Below are positions 11,838 to 24,033 of a DNA stretch of 64,000 nt, piece by piece (position 1 is the first letter of the stretch; the number at the start of each line of letters is the position of its first letter). Position numbers and translations under genes: made by a program. The DNA comes from Clytia hemisphaerica (taxonomy: Eukaryota; Cnidaria; Hydrozoa; Leptothecata; Clytiidae), in NCBI GenBank assembly GCA_902728285.1, contig CACVBU010000532.1, positions 1,266,059 through 1,330,058 of the forward strand, written 5' to 3'. Under the pieces are notes generated by a model. The model saw only the letters and a list, made by a program, of their open reading frames with translations. It was not told the origin of the DNA and made no database searches.

Positions 11838-11951
11838 TACACTGTTCACGCCAGCCAAAGACCAAATGCTCAGAGAAAACAAATATGTGTATTTCAATGT
11901 GTTTTGAACCCTTTGAGTAAGATAAGTAGGAGTGGAAAATAGGAAGGAAAT
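11838..11951 (+). repeat. Split direct repeat B2 (3' end of retrotransposon)
   Basis: A copy of B1. The element ends at AAAT, and the following CCAAAGCG is not shared with B1. Confidence 0.93.
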
Positions 11952-13393
11952 CCAAAGCGTTTCTGGCATCATATGAGATGTTGAGGTCTGAGTCGGGGAA
12001 AGCCGTGATCCATGCCGCCCTGTTTGTTCACCTAGTCCTAGTAAAAAATGGGAGGGAAAATCCTTTAGTACCTGATCAGCTCTTTTACGCTTGTCTTTAT
12101 CAAAGATGGTGTTTTTTTTTGACACTGCGGCCACTGATTTCAAAGCACCAGGGAAAAATCTATGAGGTAAACTAGATCCTTAGAAGCATCTCCATCGTTT
12201 CAATTTTTCGAAAATTTTTGTCAAGGCTAAATGAAGTCAGGTAAATGTTAATTTAGCGTCAAACATCTCCCCTCCCGATAAAGCATTCGAAACTCCAGAT
12301 TACATGAACAAATGGATGGGGCGGCGGAAGTAAGCATTTAAATTAATTTTGAAGTTTGTATTTCTTGAGCATAAAATTAAAATGCATGTACAAAAACTTT
12401 CTATACATTTTGATTTCTAACAACATCTAAAAATTGAGTTTCAGGGACCTCCATCAATGAGACCTTGAAACGTTGTACGTGTGGAAATTCGACTGAAATG
12501 TTTGTCTTCGAAGACTTTCTTAAAAAATTGAATTAAAAGCCATGAAATAAAAATTTCTCTACTAATGTAATATTACATCTAAAAAATTGACAAAAAATTT
12601 ATGATACAATACGCGCATTTACACAAAAACATCAAAATAGATTTCTCTACTGAGTATAATTTAACTTAAATATTTTCAATTTTCTCCCCTTTATTTTCTG
12701 TTAAAATCATTTTAAGTCAAGACCCTAACTCTGGTTGAAAAAGACTAAATTCGAAGTAAAATGTCGCAGATAAAGACTTTACAAAAATGTTTCAAAGAAA
12801 ACTAAGAATCTTACGAAGAATCGTCAATTTTAAGGTTCTGACAATAAAGGGTGGACTTAATATTCTCGTACTCATTGACTTTTCGGAAGAAGTTTTCCGT
12901 TTCATTTCAATAAGTGCATTATAATAGATTGTTTGTCATTATTTCAACAGCCCTATTTGATTGACAGTCCATGGATTGCATCCAGTGTACTTTTACTGAC
13001 AGAGGCGTGACTTTGCGTGTAACTTGACATGGTTAGACCTGACGTTGCCTGCGTTGAAGAGGGCTTTTTGCCGGCCACTCGTTGAACCTTCGGAGAAGAA
13101 TATTGTCCTGGTCTCTGGTGCGCCACCTAATGAAAACAAAAAAGTTATTCAGATCGAAAAGTTTCACACTCGAATGAGTAAATCCATACTGACTGTTAGA
13201 GCCTTATACCATGGAAAACTGACTTGCAAGAATTATGAAAAGAGGCTTTGAGGAGTTTGATGAATCCATTAAACAAAAGGATGGCAAATTGTTCTGGTCT
13301 TTCCTTTACACATAAGTGTCAGCCGTCATAAAACATTGTCGATGACATGGGGAGGATGGGTGAATTGGAACAAGGGTTGTGAAAGGGAAGGAA
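11952..13393. other. Intergenic stretch, no gene recognised
   Basis: Lies between the retrotransposon and the MAPK15 stop codon. It is AT-rich, with short frames on both strands (for example 13024-13251) that show no family similarity I recognise. It should contain the MAPK15 3' untranslated region. Confidence 0.6.
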
Positions 13394-16300
13394 TTACAAA
13401 AAATGTCTTACTTTGGAGGTACTGGTAATCTGTAAATTGTTATCTGGGCGCGTCAGGATATTATTATTAGCTTTTCTATCATACTGTGATGAGATAGGAC
13501 GAGAACGCATGTTGGAAGGGCTGGATTTGTAAGTCTACAAAAGGAAAAGAGAGAAGGGTCAATTTTATTAGAAATGTGTGTGGACGGAAAAGGTGGAATG
13601 TATGAGGTTGTGAACAGTAATCATGTATGGATGTCTGATGGTGATGGATCATTAAATGTTGAAAGTGCATTGAATTCAAGGTTTTAGAGGAAGACCATAA
13701 ATACCTGTTGATCGGCCGGTGTACGTGCATTCTTTGTTGGTGCAGATTTGGTGGTTCGAACAGCTTTATGACTCGGCGAGGAGGACGAAGCTTTAGCAAG
13801 AGCGGCTTGTGAGCGGACCGCACCAACCTTTGGTGAACCCACCCCGCCTGAAGCTGAGGCAGGTTTTTCTTCACTTTCCAGCGTTCGTCGCTGCCTTCGA
13901 ATGTCCAACTTCTTTTGCATGATGCTCTGAAAATAGACAAGAGTTGTGTGAATTATTTACTTTATGGAGATTCGAAACTTGCTCAAACTCAACTCATCTT
14001 TTCTAAAAGCAAAATCGAAATCATCAAAAAGCCAAGATGAATAGAATTAAGTTTCTTGTCTTCACTTTTATTAGTAAATTATTCTGGCAAACTCAAAATT
14101 TCTCATAGTTTTAGAAACAACATAATCATACATACATCGTATAGTTTGGTTCGATATTCAGCGACAGACAGTTGAACATCGTCATCAACTGGTGGGACTA
14201 CGTCATACGTCAGACTATGCTCTTCTGCAGGGTTATGGAATTTCGCTAGGTACGGATGTGCTAAAGCTTCTTCCGCTGTCATTCGTTTGTCCGGATTAAA
14301 TTGTAAAAGTGATTGAACCATATCAAGTGCATCATTGGGTGCATCCGGGAAAAGGTCCGGTAGATTTTTACGCGATCTCATGGTTGCTTTGTCGAGTAGT
14401 GAGGTGCTGTATGATGATTTGATACTATCGATGTCTAAAGGGAGATAAATGTTGCATTATAATCTCTATTAAAAACTATTGATCAATGGAATTGAGAGTA
14501 TTTCAGTCTTTGAGCTCAGTGCTACATACACTATACAACATGTAAACTTTCTAAGTTTATAAACTACCAGATACAAATGATATCAAAGGAAATACCAACC
14601 TTGTCTACTTGGGGTTGGTATAACGGCCATAATTCGTTCGATTTGGTTGAGAGTTGAGGATCCAGGGAAGAGGGGTTTCCCGAGCAACATTTCACCCAGG
14701 ATACACCCCATCGACCACATGTCCACTCCTTTCGTATATCTAGACGATAATAAGAGAAATTATAATATTTTGGTGATATTTGATTGCTCTTCCCAACTAT
14801 CATGGTGGGCCCTTTCAATATCAGCAATTTTTACCTATTTCTGCTGATTTCTGCAACCTTCTAAACACATTTTGAAGCAAACTCATCAGTCTTATTAGTT
14901 CAAAACAATTGCATTTTTACAACATTTTATACATAAATATTTCCAAAAAGGGTCTTGTTAGTTAGTTAGTTAACCTCATAGGTTTCAGTCAAGATAGTAA
15001 ACTAATGACTTTGGGTGAAATAGATCCCCTTACTTTGGTGAAGCTAGGAGGATTTCGGGTGCTCGGTACCAACGTGTTGCAACGTAATCTGTCAAACTTG
15101 GATCCCCATGTTCCAGGGTTAAACATTGTACAGAACGCGCAAGTCCAAAGTCGCATACCTTTAACAGAATAAAATGTTAATAAAGTGTGTAGGAAAGGAT
15201 GTGCGAGTTTCAATCACTTAAATAGACAAGGCGAAGAACCTAGGCAGCCTAAAACTTGGGGTGAAGCGTGAGAAACCTAGGGGCATTTTTGTTGTGCTAA
15301 GTATAGCACTAATCGGAAGGGGGTCACGCCCCAATGTTATTTTCATTTTTAAAGAAATGGAAACGTTTCAGATATTTCTTCCGAAAAGAATTTCAAGGAA
15401 CTTTAGGGAAATCCGTCACAAAAAGTGTAATTCTTACACTCTTGTTTTTAAGAAATATTTACAGATCATGGAATTTTTGCAGAAGTTTGCAACAAGGAAG
15501 AGTTGGGTTTGAATTGAATGGAATAAAAAAATTTGCTCTTACTTTAATAAAACATTCTCTATCCAGTAAAACGTTGCTTGGCTGAAAGTAAATAAATAAA
15601 TAAACAGTACGGTTTATTTCCACTCAATCGACTATTCAGTACATTTTTGTATGTGAGAAAAATACTTGCAAAATTGATCAATTGACGTCATATTTTATTG
15701 ATAGTTTGTTGAATCAGATAAATAATTGAAAAATCATTTTTTTATTATACACATTTAAAAGAAACCGACAGGAAAAATGCGAAAAGACCTTAGAAAAAAG
15801 TATACCTTCAGATCCCTGTGGATTACATTGCCAGAGTGAATGAAATTGATTGCTTTCATTAGCTAGAAAAAATGAGCATAAAACATGAACATAAACATGA
15901 ACATAAACCCATCATTTTGAAACATGACTTGTATAAGATTGAGATCCCATTAATAACATGTCCTTCCCTTATATTTTGGAAACGTTCAGATGAGATTTAC
16001 ATACCTGATACATAATGTACCGTTTGTGCACATCTTTCAGAATGTTGCCTTTCTTGATAACATTATGCAAGTCAGTGTCTGAGAAATGAAAAATTAAAAA
16101 TATCAAAAACCAAATTTCATACAGGGCCAAATTTATCAAAACAAAAAATATACATGGTCGATTGATAAAATTATTGATAATCAATGAAAGCACTTACCCA
16201 TAAATTCGAACACCAAGTAAATGTCTTTATCATTGTCAGCTTTTATCACATTCAACAGTTTAATAACATTGTCATGACTTCCAAATTCCTAAACAGAACA

Positions 16301-19300
16301 ACAATGTTTTAATATTGAGTAGCAATATCGAGCAAATCTTCTAGACATCCAAGTAAATGTAATGTAATGTAATGCATGTAATGAAGTTTGATATATACCA
16401 CAATTCGATCGTAATGATGGTTTTGAAAAAAGATTCAACAACAAATTAAAAATACTACTAACTACATATGTTTCAAAATGCAGAAAAGCTACTAATTATG
16501 AAATAGAAATAGAAATTAACTTACCTGCAAGAAGCATATCTCTCTAAATGTTCTCTGTGAAAAGAAAACAATGACAGAACTGTGAAATAGGATTGAAACA
16601 AAATAAAGCTGGTGCCAATTACTTGGATACCTTCAGAATTAACAGCCTAATAAAATACAGAATATGCAGAAGATGAAAAGTAAAACGAACCTGTGCATCC
16701 GTTTGATTTCGAAAAGCATCAAAAATCTTTTTTAATGCAACTATTTCACCAGTTTTTCTGTCAATACCTTTCCAAACAATACCATACGCCTGAAAAAGAA
16801 TTGTAACAAATTGGTGAACATCAACGACCAGACAGACTGAGATTACCAGGAAGGATTGAGATTGAATGCCTGAAGTAGTTGTATGGATTTTCTTACAGAT
16901 ATAGACATTTGACGTCATACCTTCCTGGTAAATTCTAAACAAGTTCTTTATGGGGTTATTTGTGTATACAAGTTAATGTGCTTTGAATGTAAAAAATACA
17001 TTATTACAAACAAAATAAAAAATGCTATCAGTCAACAAACAAGATAAAGGTAATTTCAGGAAATTATTAGATTTATCAAAAAATGAATCCAATACTATCA
17101 GGTCCGCTGGAGGATTTAAAAAAATGTGAAAACATGATGGCCATTTTTTCACAACTTAAAGTTTAAAATTTTGCCAATAATCTTAGTGGTTTCAAGAGAG
17201 GAAACATACAGTGAATTCCCCCTTTCAAATCAAAGGGATACAAAATTGTTTGGGTACATCAAGATGTGTAATTTTACATTATTATATGGCTGAGGTAATT
17301 TTTTTTTTAATTTTGAGACTCGGATATTATGCCATGCAGAAGACAAGACAGAAAATTTTTTAATGAGGCGCACTAATTTGCTAAATATATTTGACACTAT
17401 GACAGGAATTAGAGAATTTATTGTTGCAGCTAAATAAAGCTCAGTTTTACTTTTGCCAAATATCCAAGGTTTATTGCTAAGAAATTAAAAATTGCAATGT
17501 TTATTAAGCATTTGCTTACATGACTTAATTGTACTAGCAGCTGTGAGGATAGGCTGAACAACCTGCTGTAAATCAACCAAATATATGAGATAGATGCGAA
17601 TAAATATCAATTACAATTGTTACCTTTGTTCTATTTGCAAAACATTGACAAAATTGGAAATCAACACAAGTGTCCTTAGTATGTTCACGATTTGTTCAAA
17701 GTTCATAGCTTTTAACGTTAAAGGGAAATCCACCCAGATGGCTCTTTTGTTTTCTTAGTTAGCAGCTAAAAAACTCTGTGAATGGGCATTTTAAAATTGT
17801 GAATAGCATTTTAGATGTCCAATTTAATTTGGTATTTCTGTATTAAAACCTTATTGTTATCATATTATTTGTTTAATCTGTGTACTCTTTACTTGAGAAA
17901 TTGATTGACAGATTAAAATTTGTCAACCTTTAAGGCTGTTTGCTGGTGTTTTTGTGGGTGTGGCTTTATTTAATGGGATCAATCCTGGAACAGCGCATAC
18001 CGGGTGCGCCACAAAAAAGTTTCTCTCTTTAAAACTAATTTTCTCAAAATCTAAAACTTTCAAAAGAGCCATTCCTATTTCATTGGAAAGAAGAAAGATA
18101 GACTTAAACTTTCATGGGTCATTTATTAAATTTGATTCATTAGATCAAAAGTTATGCTCAATTGGATAAGAAAATGTTAAAAATCGACCTATCAATTTTT
18201 TATTTTAAATCTGGCAATCGCAATAGCCTTTACATGATTAAGAGCATTTCTCAGTAAATAAACACATAAATTTTGAAACTGAAGGGTCGAAAGGGTTTAA
18301 AACTGTTTAAAATCTTCATCAAAATCAATTTAATTTACTTTTACCGAAATTTTCCTCAGATTTTTGGTTCTCGACTGGATGAAGTCTAAGTAAGACTGGA
18401 TCTACCTTAAAACCAGGGGGGGTGAAGCAGTTAGTACAAGACATCATGCCAATTAGTACCGTGGTGGTGTGCCATATGAATTGGATAAAATCACTTAGTA
18501 CTCAGATGTACTAACTGCAAAAAAGGGTGGTCCCCTGCTAAAAATTTGCCAAATTTTGGTACTAACTGTGTAAAAAATAGGATTTTGTGAGAAAATTAAA
18601 AAAAAAGACCATATTTTACCAAAAAAATTTTTTGGGAAGTAGATTTTTTTTTCAAATTTTCGAAATATTTTTTTAAAATCTTAAAAACAATTTGCTGGTT
18701 GCAATAGAAATTTGATTTTCTAAAATGTTGTTTTTTCCTATTGAAAGCTATGGAAAATTGAATCATTTTTAAGATATTTTATTTTATTAGATTTTATTGA
18801 ATTTATGAAGGTCAAAAGCCTTTTTCAAGGCTAAATTCAGTTAGTACTAACTGTACTAAGTGTACCAAGGTGGTGGTGTTACTAACTTCTTCCGAGAAAG
18901 CAGTTAGTAGGCATGATGTCTTGTACTAACTGCTTCACCCCCCCCCCCCCCTGTCGAAACCCATATTTGATGTATTTTTATGAATTTTACCAGATTTTTT
19001 GGCCTTTTTTGACAAATGTTCTTCCTTTCATTGAAATTCAACCTTCCTTTATATAACAAAAGGTCATTTAGACAGCTTATTATCATTTTTAATGACTGAA
19101 ACGAAAGTACTGATGTATCATGTAATTATGCTTCTGTTTAATTTGATAAGTCGATTTTCAACGTTTTTGAGCACATCCCGAAAGTAAGTTTTTCATTCAA
19201 TTGAGCATAACTTTTGATCTAGTGAATCGAATTTAATAAATGACCCATCAAAATTTATGTTTATCTTTCTTCTTTCCAATGAAATAGGAATGGCTCTTTT

Positions 19301-21037
19301 AAAATTTTTAGATTTCTTGAAAATTAGTTTCAAAGAGAGAAAATTTTTTGTGGCGCACCTGGTATGTTTGTTAAATGGTAGCATTTTGATTTAGCTACAA
19401 CAGATAATCTTTATGGAATTTGTTTGAATGTTTACAAGATTCTTGACAGAAAATCTTCTGTTCGATTATCAAATAATGACAGTTCCTTTATTAAATTTTG
19501 TACCATCTGTCATCAATTGATGTTTGAGAGTGCACATTACAGTTTTCATTACTATAGTTAATATTTATAGAAGATCCGCATTCTGGTTTTCTATTACCGT
19601 CAACTGCTCTAACTTGGGACTATCTGACAAAACATGGGATGGCAATTCAGCCACCATTTCACTGAACCTCCAAAGTCATTTGATTTGAGTTAATGAACCG
19701 CGTATTAAAAAATACACGATTTCTCTTCCGCACCGAGTAGGCTTTTAAATTGAAATATGAAATAAATTCTATAGTTAAACACGCGCCAGTGTACACGCGC
19801 TCACTCGCGCTCTACAACACAGATATCTGCATCTAAAATCTAGCGTCGTATTTTCAGATCTGTTAGCTTTACACGGGGGTGATTTCTGTGCGATTATTGA
19901 GCGATTCAAGTTTACCATAGCTTAACTTTGTACCATCCCCGCCTGAAGTAAATAGCCGCTGGTCATTCTGAAGCTTACCGTAAGTTGGTCTAATGTTGAC
20001 ATCCCTCTTCTAATTTTGTCACCCTTCTTTAGAGATAGGAATGATAGGATGGTCCGAAATCGCTGATTAAACTAATTTTCTTTGCTTAGCAATCAGTTGA
20101 GGAGTCATCATTGATCCCAACTTTTCTATCATTCCTATCTCTAAAAAAGGATGTTGAAATTAGACTAACTTACGGTACTTTTAACTTGGTCAGGGTAAAA
20201 CTTGAAGGCTATACCAACTTGCATCAGTGGAGGCTAACATGTTACCCGACTTCACGGTAGGCTTTATAGGCTTTTTAAGTATTTTTACATTTCTTTAGTT
20301 GTTTTTCATTAAATCAAAACAGGTGTTTAGCAAAGTTTAGGGTCATTTCAGACTCCAAAATTTTGTAAGAGAGCGCTGCGCTGGGCCCTGAACTCCCACT
20401 TGTTAGGCCTTAAAATTCCCCCAAACCTCCTGCTCAAAGTCATTCTTGCACTACGCTCACAAAATTACTGGTCTACAATGTAGTTAGAGTTATTTTTTTA
20501 ACCAGCTTACTCAGAAGGTCTTACTGATAAACATTTAAAGGACCAGATATTGTCTGGAAATCACCTTACTGTCAAAAGTAACACAACAAAAATATACCGT
20601 AACTTGGTCTAATGTCGACACCCCTCCTCTAATTCTGACACCCTATTTATCAGCTGAAATTGATTGAAAGGTTGAAACTGTTTTTCCTTGCTTAGTGGGT
20701 CAGAGAGGAATAATCCTTTTTCAATCAGCAATGCAGTGATTCAAGCTTTCATATAATTCCTGTCTCTAAACTAAAGAAGGGTGTCGGAATTAGACGAGGG
20801 ATGTCGATATTAGACCAACTTACGGTAATGATCAGTCAGAAAGAAAAAGAAATAACTTAGTGAAAACAAACGAGAAAAAAGTTTGGTGTCCTAAAATTCA
20901 ATACAAGATCAAAGATAAACAAAGCTAGAAAAAAAAGGTAAATATGAAGGCTTCAGCAGAGAAAAACGTACCCCTTTTCCAAGTCTTTTCTTTATTTCAT
21001 ACCTCACCAAAATGTGTTGATCGATATCTGTGTTCAT
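13394..21037 (-). CDS. MAPK15: Mitogen-activated protein kinase 15 (ERK7/ERK8), complete
   Basis: Twelve exons in transcript order: 21037-20972, 16789-16691, 16554-16525, 16288-16198, 16078-16005, 15862-15806, 15581-15543, 15158-15034, 14739-14600, 14434-14136, 13926-13705, 13534-13394. They sum to 1383 nt (460 residues plus stop) with all phases matching. Kinase features: P-loop GKGAYG split across exons 1/2, Lys in VALKKI, HRDLKPSN across exons 6/7, [16 protein letters not shown], and D-x-W-S-x-G-C in VDMWSMGC. The post-kinase stretch [12 protein letters not shown] is diagnostic of ERK7/8. The C-tail (exons 11-12) is basic and Ser/Ala-rich. Family role: atypical MAPK acting in ciliogenesis and autophagy, autoactivating. 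Oddity: the activation motif reads TDY rather than TEY. Exon 12 is inferred from acceptor and phase, with no similarity to confirm it. Intron 1 (4.2 kb) is filled with foldback elements. Confidence 0.93.
17997..19366. mobile_element. Foldback element with a second element nested inside
   Basis: Inverted ends of about 170 bp (about 17997-18170 and 19195-19366) start near CATACCGGGTGCGCCACAAA. Inside, a second inverted pair (GGTGAAGCAGTTAGTACAAG at about 18420 and its reverse complement ending near 18940, followed by a C-run) marks another element at about 18414-18951. Both are noncoding and lie in MAPK15 intron 1. Confidence 0.8.
19978..20175. mobile_element. TA-flanked MITE, copy 1
   Basis: The inverted ends begin CCGTAAGTTGGTCTAAT and the element is flanked by TA on both sides. 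It lies in MAPK15 intron 1. The same family recurs at 20597, 32961 and 33347. Confidence 0.88.
20597..20825. mobile_element. TA-flanked MITE, copy 2
   Basis: Same ends as copy 1 (left CCGTAACTTGGTCTAATG, right ending CCAACTTACGG), TA on both sides. Lies just upstream (gene sense: downstream) of MAPK15 exon 1. Confidence 0.88.
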
Positions 21038-21282
21038 CTCTGTGTTATCTTCACTTGCAATTAGACTGTGATTTCTCCATTACCATCAAATCATTACAAA
21101 TTGCGAGATTTTATGACATCTTGTCTGTCTAATATTTTGCAAAGTGATGTCAGACATTTTGAATCAAGCACAAATCAAAACATGCGCGTGCGCAGTAGAG
21201 ATTTAGAATATCGGGAATGTAAATAAATGCCCCGTTGTCATGACAGTGAAATATTAATTTCGTTTCAGTGTAGTAGTTCAAG

Positions 21283-21574
21283 CCATTGAGTTTCAAGCCC
21301 GAAGGGCTAGAGGTCAATCTCTAACCTTTCTCAGGGAAGAAAAATTGAAGCCTTAAAATATGCGCCGTATTTTTGATGACGGATTGAATCTAGCAATTCC
21401 TTTGTCTTCGAGTGATATATTTTTCGAAATTAAGCGGTAAATTTTAGTTTCAATCTGTCATTTGTGTAAAAACCAGGCGGGTCGCTCAAGGCCGCGCAAC
21501 TTTGGTAGGATTTGTTGGCTTCAAATCCTACCAAAGAGATTGACCTCTAGCCCTTCGGGCTTGAAACTCAATGG
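21283..21574. mobile_element. Foldback element with 6-bp target duplication
   Basis: About 40-bp inverted ends (CCATTGAGTTTCAAGCCCGA ... and its reverse complement) are flanked by TTCAAG at 21277-21282 and 21575-21580. It lies about 250 bp upstream of the MAPK15 start codon. It could affect the promoter, but that is inference only. Confidence 0.82.
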
Positions 21575-22088
21575 TTCAAGCTCGACTAAATTTTGAGAAA
21601 AGAACAGGATTAAAAATTAAAATTAATTCATATGATTCAAATTCAGCATAATTAAATATTTCCTCTATAAATAAAAAGGCTGAGGAACACTCCATGACTT
21701 GAGGACCCTTCTTGAGCGCTTTAAAAACGGCGGGGGGGCTGATGAGAAATACAGGAAATACATGTTTCTTTATATAAGCATAACGACGATAACGAGTATT
21801 ATGCTAAACAACCTGAGAGTTGAGGGAGGGTATTTATTATCTTTTTATTTCATTGGTCAAATTATGGAAAATTTCGATCCCCCCCCCCATATTTTTTTTT
21901 TCTTTTTTTTTTTCCTTCTCTTTAATCACCAGTAAACCGGTATATCTAAAAAACACGTTACAACTTTTGTTTTGATGAAATATATTATAATGAACATAAA
22001 AAAAAAAAAAAAACTAGTTTTCTCTGGAAAATAGGTAAGCGGAGAAGAATTACGTAGGGCTTGCTCAAATGGGTTACAAGAAATACGA

Positions 22089-22290
22089 TGATTCCCCGGG
22101 GCAGACTGTGTTTCCGCTACGGGGCCTATCCGTATGGAAAAGTAGTCTGACCAAGGGAATGATCGCTCCTCCCAATAACCCGCGACTGCAAAGATGGAAT
22201 CGCCTTCGAGGGGATGAACTCGTGGTGAAAAAACCTATCTAGAGAACTTGAAAGTGGCGATTCCCTGAGTTAAGAAAAGATCTCAGGTAA
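22089..22290. ncRNA. GC-rich structured segment, possible RNA gene
   Basis: Consecutive stems can be drawn. First, ATTCCC/GGGAAT encloses CAGACT/AGTCTG, TTTCC/GGAAA and TACGG/CCGTA in one extended hairpin (about 22091-22166). Then come GGAATCGCC/GGCGATTCC (22197-22205 with 22257-22265) and CCTGAG/CTCAGG (about 22267-22290). It stands out from AT-rich surroundings between RPS7 and MAPK15. It does not match U1, U2, U4, U5, U6, U3, RNase P/MRP or 7SL as far as I can tell by eye. Confidence 0.35.
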
Positions 22291-22461
22291 GTTATGGCAT
22301 GTCTCAAAAACCTGAAAATTACCATAATTTTTGAAGGCCATTAGCCGGCAGAAAATGAGGAAACCAATGATTTACAACGAAGGATACCATGATGAAGTTT
22401 CGCTGTAGGGTTGTTACCTAATTGTTTACGCCCTTATTTTCGCGAAAAACCGCAAAAACCA

Positions 22462-22779
22462 AAAAGTGCTGACGTCAGCAAAACTGAATAACTCCAGTTT
22501 GGCCAAAGATAGAAACATGAAACTTTGACTGAAGTTAGACATCATTTAAAGGATCATTTGGCAAAATAAAAATTTTGAAAATTTGCTGACATCAGCACTT
22601 CATTGCAAAATTTCGTATTTTGCTGATTTCTGCTGACGATAGCAAAATTTCGAATTTTTTTTTTTTGCAAAATGACCCTTTTAATAATATTCAACGTTGG
22701 TCCAAATTTCATGTTTCTACCATTAGCCAAACTGGAGATATTTAAAAAACAAGTTTTGCTGACGTCAGCAGTTTTCTTT
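22462..22779. mobile_element. Foldback element with GCTGACGTCAGC ends
   Basis: Inverted arms of roughly 100 bp (about 22468-22565 and 22672-22779), each ending in the self-complementary GCTGACGTCAGC, diverged but clear. Intergenic between RPS7 and MAPK15. Confidence 0.65.
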
Positions 22780-23049
22780 TTTTCTTTTTTCAACGATCAG
22801 AAAGCAAGCCAATCAAAGATATTGCGCGAGAAAGACATGCCTATCAAATTGCGTATATGTACGGCATTCGGGATGTCTCAAGGACGTATATGTACGGCAT
22901 TCGGGTTCAAAAGGTTAAGGCTTAATATTTTCAGTTTCAGTTAAGCTTTTTTTCTAAAATTTTCACAGTTTATTCCATACATGAATGGAACTATTTTCAA
23001 AAGAGATTTGTTTTCAAAAACTTGATTAAGACGTTGTTAAATCAAAATG

Positions 23050-23850
23050 GTCATTTTGTAACTACACCTCCGTTTTGGGGGCCCCAAACCTGTATTTTGA
23101 CAACCAGGGGTATACCGTAAAAATTTTATCAAACAAATTTATGGTGAGCATTGTTATCAATAATGTTTTTGTGTGAAAAAGATCGAAATAGAATGAGAAT
23201 TCCGGTTATTTCAACGTTTTTCAAGATTTTAAGTTCTGGCGAGAAAGTCGATTTTGAGCTATCTCTTTAACTTAATCGAATATTTCAATTTGGGAGGGGT
23301 TGGCAGACTTGCAGGCTATATTCTGAGCCTTATTGGACTATTTTCTGAGATCCTAAGGTCGTAAGTCTTAATTCTAGTGTTAACACTCAGAGTTAAAACT
23401 CTACCCTTAAAACCTACTTTAGAGCACTTACAAATCGATTGCGGTTTCAAAACTTCCCAGTGGATTTCCCTTTTTTCTCAAATATTACGACCATGATTGT
23501 GTACAAGGAAAAAAATGTAATGAAAATCTGCGAAAACGGCGATTTCTGGCATTTTCGACCAGAAAATATTTTTTCTCAAAAATCAGACTCGGCCAAGTTT
23601 TGCTTTCTGCAAAAAATCAGAAAAAACTAATGATGAAATCTTGAGAAAATGCCAAAAATTCGGTTTTCCGGCATTTTCGGCCGGAAAAGAATTTTTTTCG
23701 AAAATCGGGCTCCGTCACATTTGAGGGTTTATAGTTACACATCTTTGTGCAAAAAATCAGAAAAAACTAATGAGCCAATCTCGAGAAAAGTTGGTAACGA
23801 ACGAACGAACAGAGGTTAATTTATATGACCTCCACCGGGGTAGGTCCAGA
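23050..23850. repeat. Dispersed repeat family, copy 2 (GGACCTACC-hairpin family)
   Basis: Contains GAGATCCTAAGGTCGTAAGT (shared with about 62240), a TTATCAATAATGTTTTTGTG block (shared with about 45260), and CGGGCTCCGTCACATTTGAG plus an AACGAACGAACG remnant, ending near GGGGTAGGTCC. It is the reverse-orientation relative of the sequence at 3066-3350. Noncoding, between RPS7 and the structured segment at 22089. Confidence 0.7.
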
Positions 23851-24033
23851 AAAACGAAAGTAAATGGTAGACAAAAAGTAATGAGTGAAGGCAAAACGAG
23901 ATTAGCGTACCACTATGAAAGAAACCGCCTCCGGAGGTCGAAAAGGGCAATTTTTGGTAGATTTGTGAACTATAGGCACTACAATAAATGTAAACGAAAG
24001 TTTGTTTGTTTTCCATTTTTTCTTCATTTTAAT

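Larger units (their letters stand above)
6808..11951 (+). mobile_element. Ngaro/DIRS-type tyrosine-recombinase retrotransposon with split direct repeats
   Basis: A 5.14 kb element with order A1 (6808-6964), gag, RT-RNase H, tyrosine recombinase, B1 (11105-11218), A2 (11215-11371), B2 (11838-11951). A1 and A2 are 157-bp near-identical copies; B1 and B2 are 114-bp near-identical copies. B1 and A2 overlap by the 4-bp AAAT, and the same AAAT lies at both outer ends, as expected if a circular intermediate joined the 3' end to the 5' end and integrated at a short identical core. Known for Ngaro-like elements: split direct repeats, no DDE integrase, no target-site duplication. The high identity of the repeats suggests a recent insertion. 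RT and RNase H frames are broken by two 1-nt shifts. Confidence 0.92.

Noticed and set aside
13024-13251. 75-codon plus-strand frame
   Set aside because: No family similarity, no splice or promoter context; probably chance in the intergenic region.
22089-22290. Identity as a U1-like snRNA
   Set aside because: The 5' splice-site-pairing end and the Sm-site spacing of U1 are absent; only vague word similarity.
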